A stretch of DNA of 34,706 nucleotides from Actinomycetes bacterium. Its GTDB lineage: Bacteria; Actinomycetota; Acidimicrobiia; Acidimicrobiales; RAAP-2. The position numbers were made by a program, and so were the translations under genes. The stretch covers positions 1 to 34,706 of the forward strand of contig JAKBNI010000015.1 of NCBI GenBank assembly GCA_021831125.1, in the 5' to 3' direction. Shown one piece after another: positions 23,498 to 31,755 of the stretch. The notes beneath the pieces were generated by a model. The model was given only the letters and a program-made list of their open reading frames with translations. It was not told where the DNA came from and did not search any database. The stretch's first letter is position 1, and each line of letters opens with the position of its first letter.

Positions 23498-24357
23498 TGC
23501 ACTGGCTCGTCGAACCCGGCTTCTGGTCGAACCCCGTCGTTCGCACCGCTCTCGTCCTGGGGGCGGTCGTGGCGGTGGTCTCGGCCGTCGTGGGGGTGGT
23601 CGTCGTCGTGCGCGGCCAGTCCTTCGCCGGTCACGCGCTCACCGACGTCGCGATGGCCGGCGGCGCCGGAGCCTCGCTCGTGGGCGCGTCGCCGCTCGTG
23701 GGCTTCCTCCTGGCCGGGATCGTCGGCGGCGGGTCGATCGAGGCCGCGGGCGCCGAGAGGGTCCGCGACCGCGACGTCGCCACCGGCGTCGTGCTGGGCG
23801 CCGCGGCCGGCCTCACGGCCCTCTTCTTGTACTTCGTGAGCTCCTCGACCTCGGCCACCGGCTCCACCCAGTCCGTGCTCTTCGGCTCGGTCTTCACGGT
23901 CTCGCCCTCGGTCGTCCCGCTCAGCGTGGTCGTCGCGGTCGTCACCCTCGTCACGCTCCTCGGCGTGCGCCGACCCCTCCTGCTCAGCTCGCTCAGTCCC
24001 GAGCTCGCCGCGGCTCGCGGCGTGCGGCCCCGCGTGATGGGACTGACCTTTGTCCTGGTGCTCGCGGCCTCGGTGGCACTGAGCGCGCTCGTGATCGGGG
24101 CGATCCTCTCCACGGCGCTGCTCGTCGGCCCGGCGTCCGCGGCGCTGCGGGTGGCGCGGGGGCTCGTCGGGGCGACCCTCGGCGCGATCGTGGCCGGGGT
24201 CGCCGCGGTGGAGCTCGGGATCGTCCTGAGCTACGACAGCTTCTACTGGAACGCCGCCCACCGCAGCGTCCCGGTGAGCGCGTGCGTCGTCGCGGTCGTC
24301 CTGGTCGAGGTGGCGGGCTCGACCGCCTGGTCCCGGTGGCGCCGAGGGAGGGGCTAG
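23497..24357 (+). CDS. znuB: Metal ABC transporter permease, ABC-3 family, first copy
   Basis: 286 aa integral membrane protein with about eight hydrophobic segments. RGQSFAGHALTDVAMAGGAGASLVG is the conserved ABC-3 block with the GHAL..VA motif, and SSLSPELAAARGV is the coupling-helix region contacting the ATPase. The loop after the second permease motif (AAGAERVRDRDVATGV) is cytosolic. Zinc is the probable substrate, from context. Partner of the next permease, from which it differs clearly, suggesting a heterodimer. Confidence 0.9.
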   Translation: MHWLVEPGFWSNPVVRTALVLGAVVAVVSAVVGVVVVVRGQSFAGHALTDVAMAGGAGASLVGASPLVGFLLAGIVGGGSIEAAGAERVRDRDVATGVVLGAAAGLTALFLYFVSSSTSATGSTQSVLFGSVFTVSPSVVPLSVVVAVVTLVTLLGVRRPLLLSSLSPELAAARGVRPRVMGLTFVLVLAASVALSALVIGAILSTALLVGPASAALRVARGLVGATLGAIVAGVAAVELGIVLSYDSFYWNAAHRSVPVSACVVAVVLVEVAGSTAWSRWRRGRG

Positions 24358-24359
24358 GC

Positions 24360-25157
24360 GTGTTCGAGCCCTTCATGGCCAACGCCTGGCTGGCCGGGAC
24401 GCTGGTGGCGGTCGTGAGCGGCGCCGTCGGGCTGTTCGTCGTGCTGCGCCACAGCGCGTTCGCCGCCCACGCCATCCCCAACGGCGCCTTCGCCGGCGCG
24501 GCCGGCGCCACGCTCGTCGGGACGAGCCCCCTGCTCGGGCTGGTCGTGTTCGCGGTCGGCTCCGCGCTCGGCGTCGCGGCGCTGGGGCGGCGGCGCAACG
24601 ACGTGGTGACCGCGCTCGCCCTGGTGACGATGCTGGCCCTGGGAGCGGCCCTCCTCGCGGCGAGTGGGGCCTACGAGCCGGCGATCGACGCCCTCCTCTT
24701 CGGTGAGGTGCTCGGCGTCTCGCGCGGCGAGGTCGTCGCCCTCGCGCTGCTCGTGGTGGGGGCCGGCGTCGTGCTGGCGCTCGTCTTTCGCCCGCTGCTC
24801 TACGCCTCGCTCAGCGAGGAGGTGGCCGCCGCGCGGGGTGCCGCCGTGCGGGCGATCGACGCGACGTTCCTCGTCCTCGTCGCGGTCACGGCGGCCCTGG
24901 CGGTGCCCGTGGTGGGGGCACTGCTCACCTTCGCCCTGACCGTGGGGCCGCCCGCCGCCGCGCGGATGCTCGCCCGCCGGCCCGGCCGGGCGCTCGCGCT
25001 GGCCGCGGCGCTGTCGCTCGCCTGCGTGTGGGCGGCGATCGCGAGCGCCTACCTCTCGGGCTGGCCGATCGGCTTCTTCGTCGGCGCCTACGCCGCCGGC
25101 GAGTACGTGGTCGCCCGCGCCGCGTCGTCCTGGAGGGAGGGTCGCGCGCGACCCTAA
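24360..25157 (+). CDS. Metal ABC transporter permease, ABC-3 family, second copy
   Basis: 265 aa. Same family as the preceding gene but only moderately similar: RHSAFAAHAIPNGAFAGAAGATLVG and YASLSEEVAAARGAAVRAID align with the same motifs. About seven to eight membrane segments. The GTG at 24360 follows the first permease stop by two bases. Two unlike permeases resemble TroCD-type importers rather than the homodimeric ZnuB of E. coli. The last codons form a 16-bp palindrome and the TAA stop is part of the tilS -10 element. Confidence 0.9.
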   Translation: MFEPFMANAWLAGTLVAVVSGAVGLFVVLRHSAFAAHAIPNGAFAGAAGATLVGTSPLLGLVVFAVGSALGVAALGRRRNDVVTALALVTMLALGAALLAASGAYEPAIDALLFGEVLGVSRGEVVALALLVVGAGVVLALVFRPLLYASLSEEVAAARGAAVRAIDATFLVLVAVTAALAVPVVGALLTFALTVGPPAAARMLARRPGRALALAAALSLACVWAAIASAYLSGWPIGFFVGAYAAGEYVVARAASSWREGRARP

Positions 25158-25160
25158 CGT
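25155..25160 (+). promoter_or_regulatory. -10 element TAACGT for leaderless tilS
   Basis: TAACGT includes the TAA stop of the upstream permease and is followed by 7 nt and the ATG of tilS, with no ribosome site. Directly upstream, 25139-25154 is a perfect 16-bp palindrome (GGGTCGCG and its complement). Confidence 0.45.
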
Positions 25161-25167
25161 GGGCCCG

Positions 25168-26082
25168 ATGGAGACCGCTCGACTCCTCGAGGCGTGCGCG
25201 TTCCCGCCGGCCGGGACGGCGGTGGCGCTCGCCGTGTCCGGCGGGCCGGACTCGGTGGGCCTGGCGCTGCTCGCGCTCGAGGCCGGGCTCGCCGCGACGC
25301 TCCACCACGTCGACCACCACGCCCGGCCCGAGAGCCGCGTGGACGCCGCCTTCGTGCGCGCGCTGGGCGCGCGCCTGGGCACGGACGTGGTGGTGCACGA
25401 CGTGTCGGTCCCCCCGGGTGCGAACTTCGAGGCCCGGGCGCGCGCGGCGCGCCGGGGCGCCCTGCCCGCGGGGGCCCTCACGGGCCACACGATGGACGAC
25501 CTGGCCGAGACGGTCCTTTTGAACGCGCTGCGCGGCACGGGACTCGACGGGCTCTCGCCCATGGTGGGCGACGCCACCAAGCCCCTCCTCGGCGTGCGCC
25601 GGGCCGCGCTCGCGGCCTACGTCGCGGGTCGGGGCGTCGGGGTGCGTCACGACCCCACCAACGCCGACCCGCGGTACCGGCGCAACCGGGTGCGCCACGA
25701 GGTCCTTCCGCTGCTCGACGCCGTGGCCGAGCGCGACGTCGTGCCGCTCCTCGCGCGCCTCGCGCGCCTCGCCGCCGCCGAGCGCCGGTGGCTCGACGAG
25801 CTGGCCGGGGCCGACCGCGGGCGCGCCCTGGTCGAGGTCGAGGTGGGCGAGCTGCGCGCCTGGCCGCGAGCCCGGCTCGCGCGCTGGCTGCGCGGGTGCC
25901 TCACGCGGGTCGACGAGCTCGGCGAGGCGCACCCACCGAGCGAGGCCGAGGTCGACCGGGCGATCGCGGTGGTCGAGGGGTTGGTAGTGGCCACCGAGCT
26001 CTCGGGCGGGCGACGGCTCTCGCGCCGCGCCCGCCACCTCGCGCTCGAGGAGCGTTCCACTACGCTGGCCGACCATGGGTAG
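25168..26082 (+). CDS. tilS: tRNA(Ile)-lysidine synthase
   Basis: Converts C34 of the CAU anticodon of one tRNA-Ile to lysidine, using ATP and lysine, so that AUA is read as Ile. 304 aa. PP-loop SGGPDS near residues 24-29; HHVDHHARPES; GHTMDDLAETVLLNALRGTG is the conserved TilS segment; DPTNADPRYRRNRVRHEVLP closes the catalytic domain. A short helical C-terminal domain follows, smaller than in E. coli, as in other actinobacteria. ATG at 25168 is chosen for its fit to the -10 element; a GTG at 25159 adds three residues. The end overlaps hpt by 8 nt. Confidence 0.93.
   Translation: METARLLEACAFPPAGTAVALAVSGGPDSVGLALLALEAGLAATLHHVDHHARPESRVDAAFVRALGARLGTDVVVHDVSVPPGANFEARARAARRGALPAGALTGHTMDDLAETVLLNALRGTGLDGLSPMVGDATKPLLGVRRAALAAYVAGRGVGVRHDPTNADPRYRRNRVRHEVLPLLDAVAERDVVPLLARLARLAAAERRWLDELAGADRGRALVEVEVGELRAWPRARLARWLRGCLTRVDELGEAHPPSEAEVDRAIAVVEGLVVATELSGGRRLSRRARHLALEERSTTLADHG
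26061..26066 (+). promoter_or_regulatory. Possible -10 element TACGCT for hpt
   Basis: TACGCT inside the tilS 3' end is followed by 8 nt and the hpt ATG, near the leaderless geometry seen elsewhere. hpt can also be read from the tilS transcript. Confidence 0.3.
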
Positions 26083-26635
26083 CGCGCCCGACGGGCTCCG
26101 CTGGACGAACGGCAACCTCGGCGAGGTCGTCGTCTCGGCGAAGGAGATCGCCGACCGGGTGGCCGAGCTCGGTGCCCAGGTCACGGCCGACTACGCCGAC
26201 GACCCGCCGCTGCTGGTCTGCGTCTTGAAGGGCGCCCTCAACTTCATGAGCGACCTGATGCGGGCCATCCGCCTGCCCGTCGAGGTCGACTTCATGGCCG
26301 TCTCGTCCTACGGGGCGGCGACCAAGACGAGCGGGGTCGTGCGGATCGTCAAGGACCTCGACACCGACCTCGGCGGGCGGGCCGTGCTCATCGTCGAGGA
26401 CGTCGTCGACTCGGGCCTCACGCTCAACTACCTGCGCCAGTACCTCGGGGCCCGGGGCCCCAAGAGCCTCGAGGTCTGCGCGCTGCTGCTCAAGGCCGGT
26501 GAGCAGCGCGTCGAGCAGTCCCTGCGCTACGTCGGCTTCACGATCCCCTCGGACTTCGTGGTGGGCTACGGACTGGACGTCAACGAGCGCTACCGGAACC
26601 TCGACGCGATCTACACCTACGTCGGCGAGGCGTAG
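26075..26635 (+). CDS. hpt: Hypoxanthine phosphoribosyltransferase
   Basis: Salvages hypoxanthine (and guanine) to IMP/GMP with PRPP. 186 aa. PRPP-binding motif VLIVEDVVDSGLT, the pyrophosphate loop CVLKGALNFMSDL, SSYGAATKTSGVVRIVKDLD, and the C-terminal DFVVGYGLDVNERYRNL are all typical. Overlaps tilS by 8 nt, and folE starts 4 nt after its stop. In mycobacteria and many other bacteria ftsH lies next to hpt; here it is absent and folE follows directly. Confidence 0.95.
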   Translation: MGSAPDGLRWTNGNLGEVVVSAKEIADRVAELGAQVTADYADDPPLLVCVLKGALNFMSDLMRAIRLPVEVDFMAVSSYGAATKTSGVVRIVKDLDTDLGGRAVLIVEDVVDSGLTLNYLRQYLGARGPKSLEVCALLLKAGEQRVEQSLRYVGFTIPSDFVVGYGLDVNERYRNLDAIYTYVGEA

Positions 26636-26638
26636 GCC

Positions 26639-27220
26639 GTGGTCGACCAGCCCCGGGTCGAGCGGCTCGTGCGCGAGCTCCTCGAGGCCCTCGGCGAGGA
26701 CCCCGGGCGCGACGGGCTGCTCGAGACGCCCCGCCGGGTCGCCGACATGTACCTCGAGCTCTTCGAGGGCGCCGAGGCCGACCCCGGCGAGCACCTGCGG
26801 GTCACCTTCGAGGTCGGTCACGACGAGATGGTCATGCTGCGCGACATCCCCTTCGTCTCCCTGTGCGAGCACCACCTCGTCCCGTTCGTCGGTCACGCCC
26901 ACGTCGCCTACCTGCCCGGCCCCGACGGACGGATCACCGGGCTGTCGAAGCTGGCCCGCCTGGTCGAGGGCTACGCCCGCCGGCTCCAGGTCCAAGAGCG
27001 CATGACCACCGAGATCGCCGAGGCCATCGAGCGCGAGCTCACCCCGCGCGGCTCGATCGTCCTGGTCGAGGCCGAGCACTTCTGCATGACCATGCGTGGC
27101 GTGAAGAAGCCCGGGATCACCACCGTGACCTCGGCCGTGCGCGGGGTCTTCCGCGACGACGCCGCGTACCGCGCCGAGGCGCTGCAGTTCGTCACGCCGC
27201 GCCGGGGTCCGTGGCGCTGA
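26639..27220 (+). CDS. folE: GTP cyclohydrolase I
   Basis: First step of folate synthesis: GTP to dihydroneopterin triphosphate. 193 aa. [16 protein letters not shown] opens the fold; zinc ligands are Cys and His of [10 protein letters not shown] and Cys of [35 protein letters not shown] is the conserved tetrahydropterin-fold segment. The GTG start is 4 nt after the hpt stop; the end overlaps folP by 10 nt. Zinc-dependent type I, so no zinc-independent FolE2 in this stretch. Confidence 0.96.
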   Translation: MVDQPRVERLVRELLEALGEDPGRDGLLETPRRVADMYLELFEGAEADPGEHLRVTFEVGHDEMVMLRDIPFVSLCEHHLVPFVGHAHVAYLPGPDGRITGLSKLARLVEGYARRLQVQERMTTEIAEAIERELTPRGSIVLVEAEHFCMTMRGVKKPGITTVTSAVRGVFRDDAAYRAEALQFVTPRRGPWR

Positions 27221-28017
27221 GACCGGCCGTCATGGGCGTCGTGAACGTGACGCCTGACTCCTTCTACCCCGCCTCGCGCACGGCCGCGGTCGACGAGGCC
27301 GTCGGGCGCGGGCGCGCGCACCTCGCTGCGGGGGCCGACCTGCTCGACGTCGGGGGCGAGTCGTCCCGGCCCGGGGCCGAGCCCGTCGCCGGGGCGGAGG
27401 AGGCGCGGCGGGTCCTCCCGGTCGTCGAGCGCCTGGCCGAGGCGACCCGCGTGTCGGTCGACACCACCAAGGCGAGCGTCGCGCGTGACGCCCTGGCCGC
27501 GGGCGCTCGTATCGTCAACGACGTCTCGGGGACCCTCTTCGCGGTGGCGGGGGAGCGGGGGGCCGGTTACGTGGCGATGCACCGCCGGGGTGACGCGCGC
27601 ACGATGCAGGTCGACCCCCACTACGAGGACGTCGTCGCCGAGGTGCTGGACTTCCTCGACGCCCTGGCGGGCCGAGCGCGCGCGGCCGGGGTGGGCGAGC
27701 TGTGGCTGGACCCGGGGATCGGCTTCGGCAAGACGACGGCCCACAACCTGGCCCTGCTCGCCCACCTCGACGACCTCGCGGCCTTGGCCGAGCGGCACGA
27801 GGCCGGGGTGCTGGTCGGCACCAGCCGCAAGCGCTTCCTCGGCGAGCTCGGCCCCGCCCCCCTGAGCGTCGACGAGCGACTGGAGGGGTCGCTCGCGACC
27901 GAGGCCTGGTGCCTCGTCCACGGGGCCGACGTCATCCGGGTCCACGACGTGCGCGCGGCCGTCGAGCTGCGCGACCTGCTCGCGCGGCCCCTCGAGACGG
28001 TGGCGCCGTGCCGATAA
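27211..28017 (+). CDS. folP: Dihydropteroate synthase
   Basis: Joins p-aminobenzoate with dihydropterin pyrophosphate; the sulfonamide target. 268 aa TIM barrel. [61 protein letters not shown] and VIRVHDV are all present. GTG 27211 places seven residues before MGVVNVTP and overlaps folE; ATG 27232 is the shorter alternative. The end overlaps the next gene by 10 nt, so all genes to folK are tightly coupled. Confidence 0.95.
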   Translation: MALRPAVMGVVNVTPDSFYPASRTAAVDEAVGRGRAHLAAGADLLDVGGESSRPGAEPVAGAEEARRVLPVVERLAEATRVSVDTTKASVARDALAAGARIVNDVSGTLFAVAGERGAGYVAMHRRGDARTMQVDPHYEDVVAEVLDFLDALAGRARAAGVGELWLDPGIGFGKTTAHNLALLAHLDDLAALAERHEAGVLVGTSRKRFLGELGPAPLSVDERLEGSLATEAWCLVHGADVIRVHDVRAAVELRDLLARPLETVAPCR

Positions 28018-28517
28018 GGGGCAAGTGGGCCGCCGGCATCGAGCCGAGGGGCTTCACGTGGGTCTACCGCGGGGCGTTCGCGGTGGCCGAGCGGCCGGGT
28101 GGCGCGACGAGCGTGCATCGTCAGGTCCGTCGCGACGAGGAGTTGCTCTGGCTCAAGCACCAGGGGTTCTCGCGGGTCGTGACCGTCGCCACCGAGGTGC
28201 CCACGCCCTCGGTCTACGGCGAGCACGGCCTGACCCTCGGCCACTACGCGATGCGCGCGGGCGCCGCTTCCCGCGAGGCGCTCGCCGGCTGCTACGGCGA
28301 CCTCGCGCGCTGCCTGGGCGCGAGCACGGTCGTCCTGCTCCACGACGACGAGGTCTCGGACCGACTGCTCGGGGTGGTGGCCGGCTTCCTCGTCTGGTCC
28401 GGGCGCGCCCCCACGGTGCCGGCCGCGCTCACCGCGGTCGAACGGCTCTTTCGCCGCTCGGTCGGGCCCGAGGGCCGGGGGATCCTGTTCGCGCTGCCCG
28501 AGGCCGACCGTGCGTGA
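28008..28517 (+). CDS. Small phosphatase-like protein of unknown function between folP and folB
   Basis: 169 aa, GTG start inside folP and end inside folB. I read it as a cysteine-phosphatase-type (dual-specificity) fold: WVYRGAFAVA resembles the opening strand; LLWLKHQGFSRVVTVATEVPT is the strand-helix unit with the GF-VV-V pattern; the candidate P-loop is LLHDDEVSDRLLGVVAGF at 110-127. The HCX5R register is matched as His112-Asp113-X5-Arg119, so the catalytic Cys position is Asp. It would lack the normal phosphocysteine chemistry and may bind a phosphorylated ligand or act differently. Location in the folate operon suggests a role tied to pterin or dihydroneopterin phosphate handling, but that is inference. 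No other domain is seen. Confidence 0.6.
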   Translation: MPIRGKWAAGIEPRGFTWVYRGAFAVAERPGGATSVHRQVRRDEELLWLKHQGFSRVVTVATEVPTPSVYGEHGLTLGHYAMRAGAASREALAGCYGDLARCLGASTVVLLHDDEVSDRLLGVVAGFLVWSGRAPTVPAALTAVERLFRRSVGPEGRGILFALPEADRA

Positions 28518-28872
28518 CGTCATCGAGGTGAGGGGGCTGCGCGTCTCGGCGGTGGTCGGGGTTCTCGCCGAGGAGCGGCTCCGTCCCCAGCCCCTCGAGG
28601 TCGACCTCGACCTGGTGCGGCCCTTCGAGGCCGCCGCCATGAACGACGACCTCGACGAGACGACCAACTACGCCGAGGTCGTCGCGCTCGTCGAGTCGGT
28701 GGTGCGCACGAGCGCGTTCCTACTGCTCGAGACGCTCGTCCACCGGGTCGCGCGCGAGGTGCTCGCGCTCGACCCGGCCGTCGCCGAGGTCACCGTCGCG
28801 GTGCGCAAGCTGCGCCCCCCGATCCCCCAGGACGCCGACACCGTGGGCGTGCGCACCACCCTCGCGCGCTGA
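28510..28872 (+). CDS. folB: Dihydroneopterin aldolase
   Basis: Cleaves 7,8-dihydroneopterin to 6-hydroxymethyl-7,8-dihydropterin and glycolaldehyde. 120 aa, normal length. IEVRGLRVSAVVGVLAEERLRPQPLEVDLDL opens the fold; the Tyr of TTNYAEV and the Lys of VRKLRPPIP are the catalytic residues of the tunnelling fold. GTG start overlaps the preceding gene by 8 nt, and the stop overlaps the folK ATG (TGATG-type coupling). Confidence 0.94.
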   Translation: MRDVIEVRGLRVSAVVGVLAEERLRPQPLEVDLDLVRPFEAAAMNDDLDETTNYAEVVALVESVVRTSAFLLLETLVHRVAREVLALDPAVAEVTVAVRKLRPPIPQDADTVGVRTTLAR

Positions 28873-29336
28873 TGCGCGCCTTCTTGTCGCTGGGCTCGAA
28901 CGTCGGGGACCGTCACGCCCACCTCTCGGGAGCCCTCGCCACGCTCGCGGCGGGCGAGGCGCTGCGCGTCTCGTCGGTCTACGTCACCGAGCCGGTCGGC
29001 GGCGTCGACCAGGACGACTTCTGGAACCTGGTCGTGGAGCTCGAGACGACGGCTCCCCCCCACGAGCTCCTCGCGCGCGCGCGCCGGGCCGAGGCCGACG
29101 CCGGTCGCGTCCGCGAGGTCCGCTGGGGACCGCGCACCCTCGACGTCGACGTCCTGCTCGTCGGGGACGTGGTCGTCGACGACGACGAGCTCACGGTGCC
29201 CCACCCGCGCCTCTACGAGCGGGCCTTCGTGCTCGTCCCCCTGGCCGAGCTGGCCCCCGAGCTCGTGACCGCGGCGCAGCTCGCCGCCGCCGTCGGGCGG
29301 GTCGAGCGACTGGGTACACTCGAGACGTTGCGCTAG
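28872..29336 (+). CDS. folK: 2-amino-4-hydroxy-6-hydroxymethyldihydropteridine pyrophosphokinase
   Basis: Transfers pyrophosphate from ATP to hydroxymethyldihydropterin for FolP. 154 aa. LSLGSNVGDR at the N-terminus, TEPVGGVDQDDFWN, RWGPRTLDVDVLL with the magnesium-binding aspartates, and VPHPRLYERAFVLVPL. Directly follows folB. The 38 bases to the next ATG include its own ribosome site; a possible -10 (TACACT, 29315-29320) sits near the folK end. Confidence 0.95.
   Translation: MRAFLSLGSNVGDRHAHLSGALATLAAGEALRVSSVYVTEPVGGVDQDDFWNLVVELETTAPPHELLARARRAEADAGRVREVRWGPRTLDVDVLLVGDVVVDDDELTVPHPRLYERAFVLVPLAELAPELVTAAQLAAAVGRVERLGTLETLR
29315..29320 (+). promoter_or_regulatory. Possible -10 element TACACT for DUF2520-panC-coaX-lysS
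   Basis: TACACT matches TANNNT and equals the hexamer before clpC. Transcription would start near 29327, giving a leader of about 48 nt with GGGGGGA before the ATG at 29375. It would allow the pantothenate genes to be expressed apart from the folate genes. Confidence 0.25.
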
Positions 29337-29374
29337 TCCGAACGGCACCTTCGGGGCCGGAACGGGGGGACGCC

Positions 29375-30082
29375 ATGAAGATCGCCGTCGTGGGCGCCGG
29401 CCGGGCCGGCACCGCCTTTCACCTCGCCCTGGCGCGTGCGGGCCACCACGTGCGACTGGTCCACCACGACGAGCTCGCCGACGCCCTGGCGGCCGACCTC
29501 GTGCTCCTGTGCGTGCCCGACGGCGCCATCGCCGAGGTCGCCTCGGCCCTGCCCGTGGGTGGCCACGTCGTCGCCCATGTCGCGGGCAGTCGGGGGCTCG
29601 AGGAGCTCGCGCCCCACGCGCGCCGCGCGCTCGTCCACCCCCTGGCGGCCCTGCCCGAGACCGAGGTCGGGGCGGCGCGCCTGGTGGGCGCGCGCTACAG
29701 CGTGGCCGGCGACGACCTGGTACGCGCGCTCGTCGAGAGCCTCTCGGGCACCACGGTCACGGTCGAGCCGGCGCGGCGCGCCGCGTACCACGCCGCCGCC
29801 GCCGTCGCGGCCAACCACACGGTGGCGCTGCTCGGGCACGTCGAGGCGCTCGCGCGCGCCGCGGGCCTCGAGCTGGCCGACTACCTGGGCCTCGTGGCCC
29901 ACGCCGTCGAGGACGTCGCGGCCCTCGGGGTCGACCGGGCCCTCACGGGTCCCGCGTCGCGCAACGACGTCGCCACGATCGACAAGCACCTCGAGGCGAT
30001 CCCGGCGGGCGAGCGACCGACCTACGTCGCGCTCGCGCGCGCCGCCTTCGACATCGCCGAGCGACGCCGCGCCGCGGTCTAG
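29375..30082 (+). CDS. Rossmann-like and DUF2520 domain protein
   Basis: 235 aa. N-terminal NAD(P)-binding fold: KIAVVGAGRAGTAFHLALARAGH, with VLLCVPDGAIAEV following; RRALVHPLAALPE leads into the DUF2520 helical domain (about 115-230), giving the layout of 6-phosphogluconate- or ketopantoate-reductase-like enzymes. The same gene precedes panC in mycobacteria (Rv3603c), so it is a candidate for a ketopantoate reductase-like step, though this has not been shown to my knowledge. ATG has a GGGGGGA ribosome site; its TAG is followed at once by the panC ATG. Confidence 0.9.
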   Translation: MKIAVVGAGRAGTAFHLALARAGHHVRLVHHDELADALAADLVLLCVPDGAIAEVASALPVGGHVVAHVAGSRGLEELAPHARRALVHPLAALPETEVGAARLVGARYSVAGDDLVRALVESLSGTTVTVEPARRAAYHAAAAVAANHTVALLGHVEALARAAGLELADYLGLVAHAVEDVAALGVDRALTGPASRNDVATIDKHLEAIPAGERPTYVALARAAFDIAERRRAAV

Positions 30083-30922
30083 ATGCGCGTCATCAAGCGC
30101 CTCGACGACTGGCGCGCCCAGACCGAGGACCTGCGCCGCCGGGGGCGCACCGTCGGGCTGGTGCCCACGATGGGGGCGCTGCACGACGGCCACCGGGCGC
30201 TGATCGACGCGGCGCGCCGTCGCGGCGACGCGGTCGTCGTGACCCTCTTCGTCAACCCCCGCCAGTTCGACGACCCGGCCGACCTTGCGCGCTACCCGCG
30301 TACCCCGGCCGCCGACCTCGCCGTCGCCCTCGGGGCGGGGGCCGACGTCCTCATCGAGCCGACCGGCGCGGCGATGTGGCCCCGGGGGGGCGAGAGCGCC
30401 ACGGTCAGCGTCGGGGACCTCGCGCGCCGCTTCGAGGGCCGGGACCGTCCGGGCCACTTCGACGGCGTGGCGAGCGTCGTGGCGAAGCTGTTCACCCTCA
30501 CCGGTCCGTGCCGCGCCTACTTCGGCGAGAAGGACTACCAGCAGCTGTGCGTCGTGCGCGCCCTCGTCGCCGACCTCGGATTCGACGTCGAGGTGGTCGG
30601 GGTGCCCCTCCAGCGCGACCCCGACGGCCTCGCGCTCTCGAGTCGCAACGTGCGCCTGAGTGCGGCGGGCCGCGCGAGCGCCCTGGGCCTCTCACGCGCT
30701 CTCGCCGCCGCGGCGTCGGGGGTGGCCCCCGCCTCGGCGCTGCGCGGGCGGATGCGCGCGGTGATGGAAGACGCCGGTGTCGCGGTCGCCTACGCCGAGG
30801 TGGTCGACCCCGCGACCCTCGAGCCCCTCGACGACGCCGCCGCCGGGCCCGGGCGGGCCCTGGTGGCCGGGGCGGTCGAGGGCGTGCGCCTGATCGATAA
30901 CGGACCGGTGGAGGTGGGCTGA
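30083..30922 (+). CDS. panC: Pantothenate synthetase
   Basis: ATP-dependent condensation of pantoate and beta-alanine. 279 aa. VPTMGALHDGH (HIGH-like motif), LFVNPRQFD, GHFDGVASVVAKLF, FGEKDYQQLCVV and DGLALSSRNVRLS (KMSKS-equivalent region) are all intact. ATG lies directly after the DUF2520 stop. The next gene is coaX with a TGATG overlap; panD, which follows panC in mycobacteria, is not here, so beta-alanine must come from elsewhere. Confidence 0.96.
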   Translation: MRVIKRLDDWRAQTEDLRRRGRTVGLVPTMGALHDGHRALIDAARRRGDAVVVTLFVNPRQFDDPADLARYPRTPAADLAVALGAGADVLIEPTGAAMWPRGGESATVSVGDLARRFEGRDRPGHFDGVASVVAKLFTLTGPCRAYFGEKDYQQLCVVRALVADLGFDVEVVGVPLQRDPDGLALSSRNVRLSAAGRASALGLSRALAAAASGVAPASALRGRMRAVMEDAGVAVAYAEVVDPATLEPLDDAAAGPGRALVAGAVEGVRLIDNGPVEVG

Positions 30923-31755
30923 TGCTCTTGGCGATGGACGTGGGCAACACCGAGACCCTGATCGGGCTCTTCGGCGAGGACGGCCTCGACAGCCCCGACG
31001 CGATGGGCTTCGCCCGGGCCTCGGGCGAGCACGGCCTGGCCTACCACTGGCGCACCGCGACCGCGGCCTCACGCACACCCGACGAGCACGCGGTCACCCT
31101 CACCCAGCTGCTCGACCTCGAGGGCCTCGACCTGCGTAGCGCGGTGACGGCCATCGCGGTCTGCTCCTCGGTGCCCACGGTCACGACCCAGCTGCGGCGC
31201 ATGGCCGGGCGCTGGTTCGCCGACCGGCCCCTCACGGTCCTCGGCCCGGGTACCAAGAGCGGCATGCCGATCCTCTACGAGAACCCCCGCGACGTCGGCG
31301 CCGACCGGATCGCCGACGCGGTGGGCGCCTACGACCTCTATCCGGGGGCGCTCGTGGTGGTCGACATGGGCACGGCCACCGTCTTCGACGTGGTCTCGGC
31401 CGACGGCGAGTACCTCGGCGGCGCGATCGCCCCGGGGGTGGCGATCTCCCTCGAGGCCCTCTACGCCCACGCCTCGGCCCTGCGCTCGGTCGAGCTGGTG
31501 CGCCCGCGCTCGGTCGTCGGTCGCTCGACGGCCGAGTCGATCCAGAGCGGTGTCCTCTACGGCTTCGCGGCCCAGATCGACGGCATGGTCGAGCGCATCT
31601 GGGAGGAGGTGGGCGAGTGCACCGTCATCGGCACCGGGGGGCTCGCCTCGTTCATCGCGCCCCACACGGCGCACGTGGGGGTCGTCGAGCCGTGGCTCAC
31701 CCTGCACGGAGTGCGTATCGTTCATGAGAGGAATCACCCGAAAGAGAGCCCGTGA
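30922..31755 (+). CDS. coaX: Type III pantothenate kinase
   Basis: Phosphorylates pantothenate, the first committed step to CoA. 277 aa, ASKHA fold. LLAMDVGNTETLIGLF is the phosphate-1 motif, NPRDVGADRIADAVGAY, VVVDMGTATVFDVVSADGEYLGGAIAPGV are the conserved type III blocks. An inserted segment after strand 2 (about 18-33) is slightly longer than in many relatives. Overlaps panC upstream and lysS downstream (GTGA). Confidence 0.94.
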   Translation: MLLAMDVGNTETLIGLFGEDGLDSPDAMGFARASGEHGLAYHWRTATAASRTPDEHAVTLTQLLDLEGLDLRSAVTAIAVCSSVPTVTTQLRRMAGRWFADRPLTVLGPGTKSGMPILYENPRDVGADRIADAVGAYDLYPGALVVVDMGTATVFDVVSADGEYLGGAIAPGVAISLEALYAHASALRSVELVRPRSVVGRSTAESIQSGVLYGFAAQIDGMVERIWEEVGECTVIGTGGLASFIAPHTAHVGVVEPWLTLHGVRIVHERNHPKESP

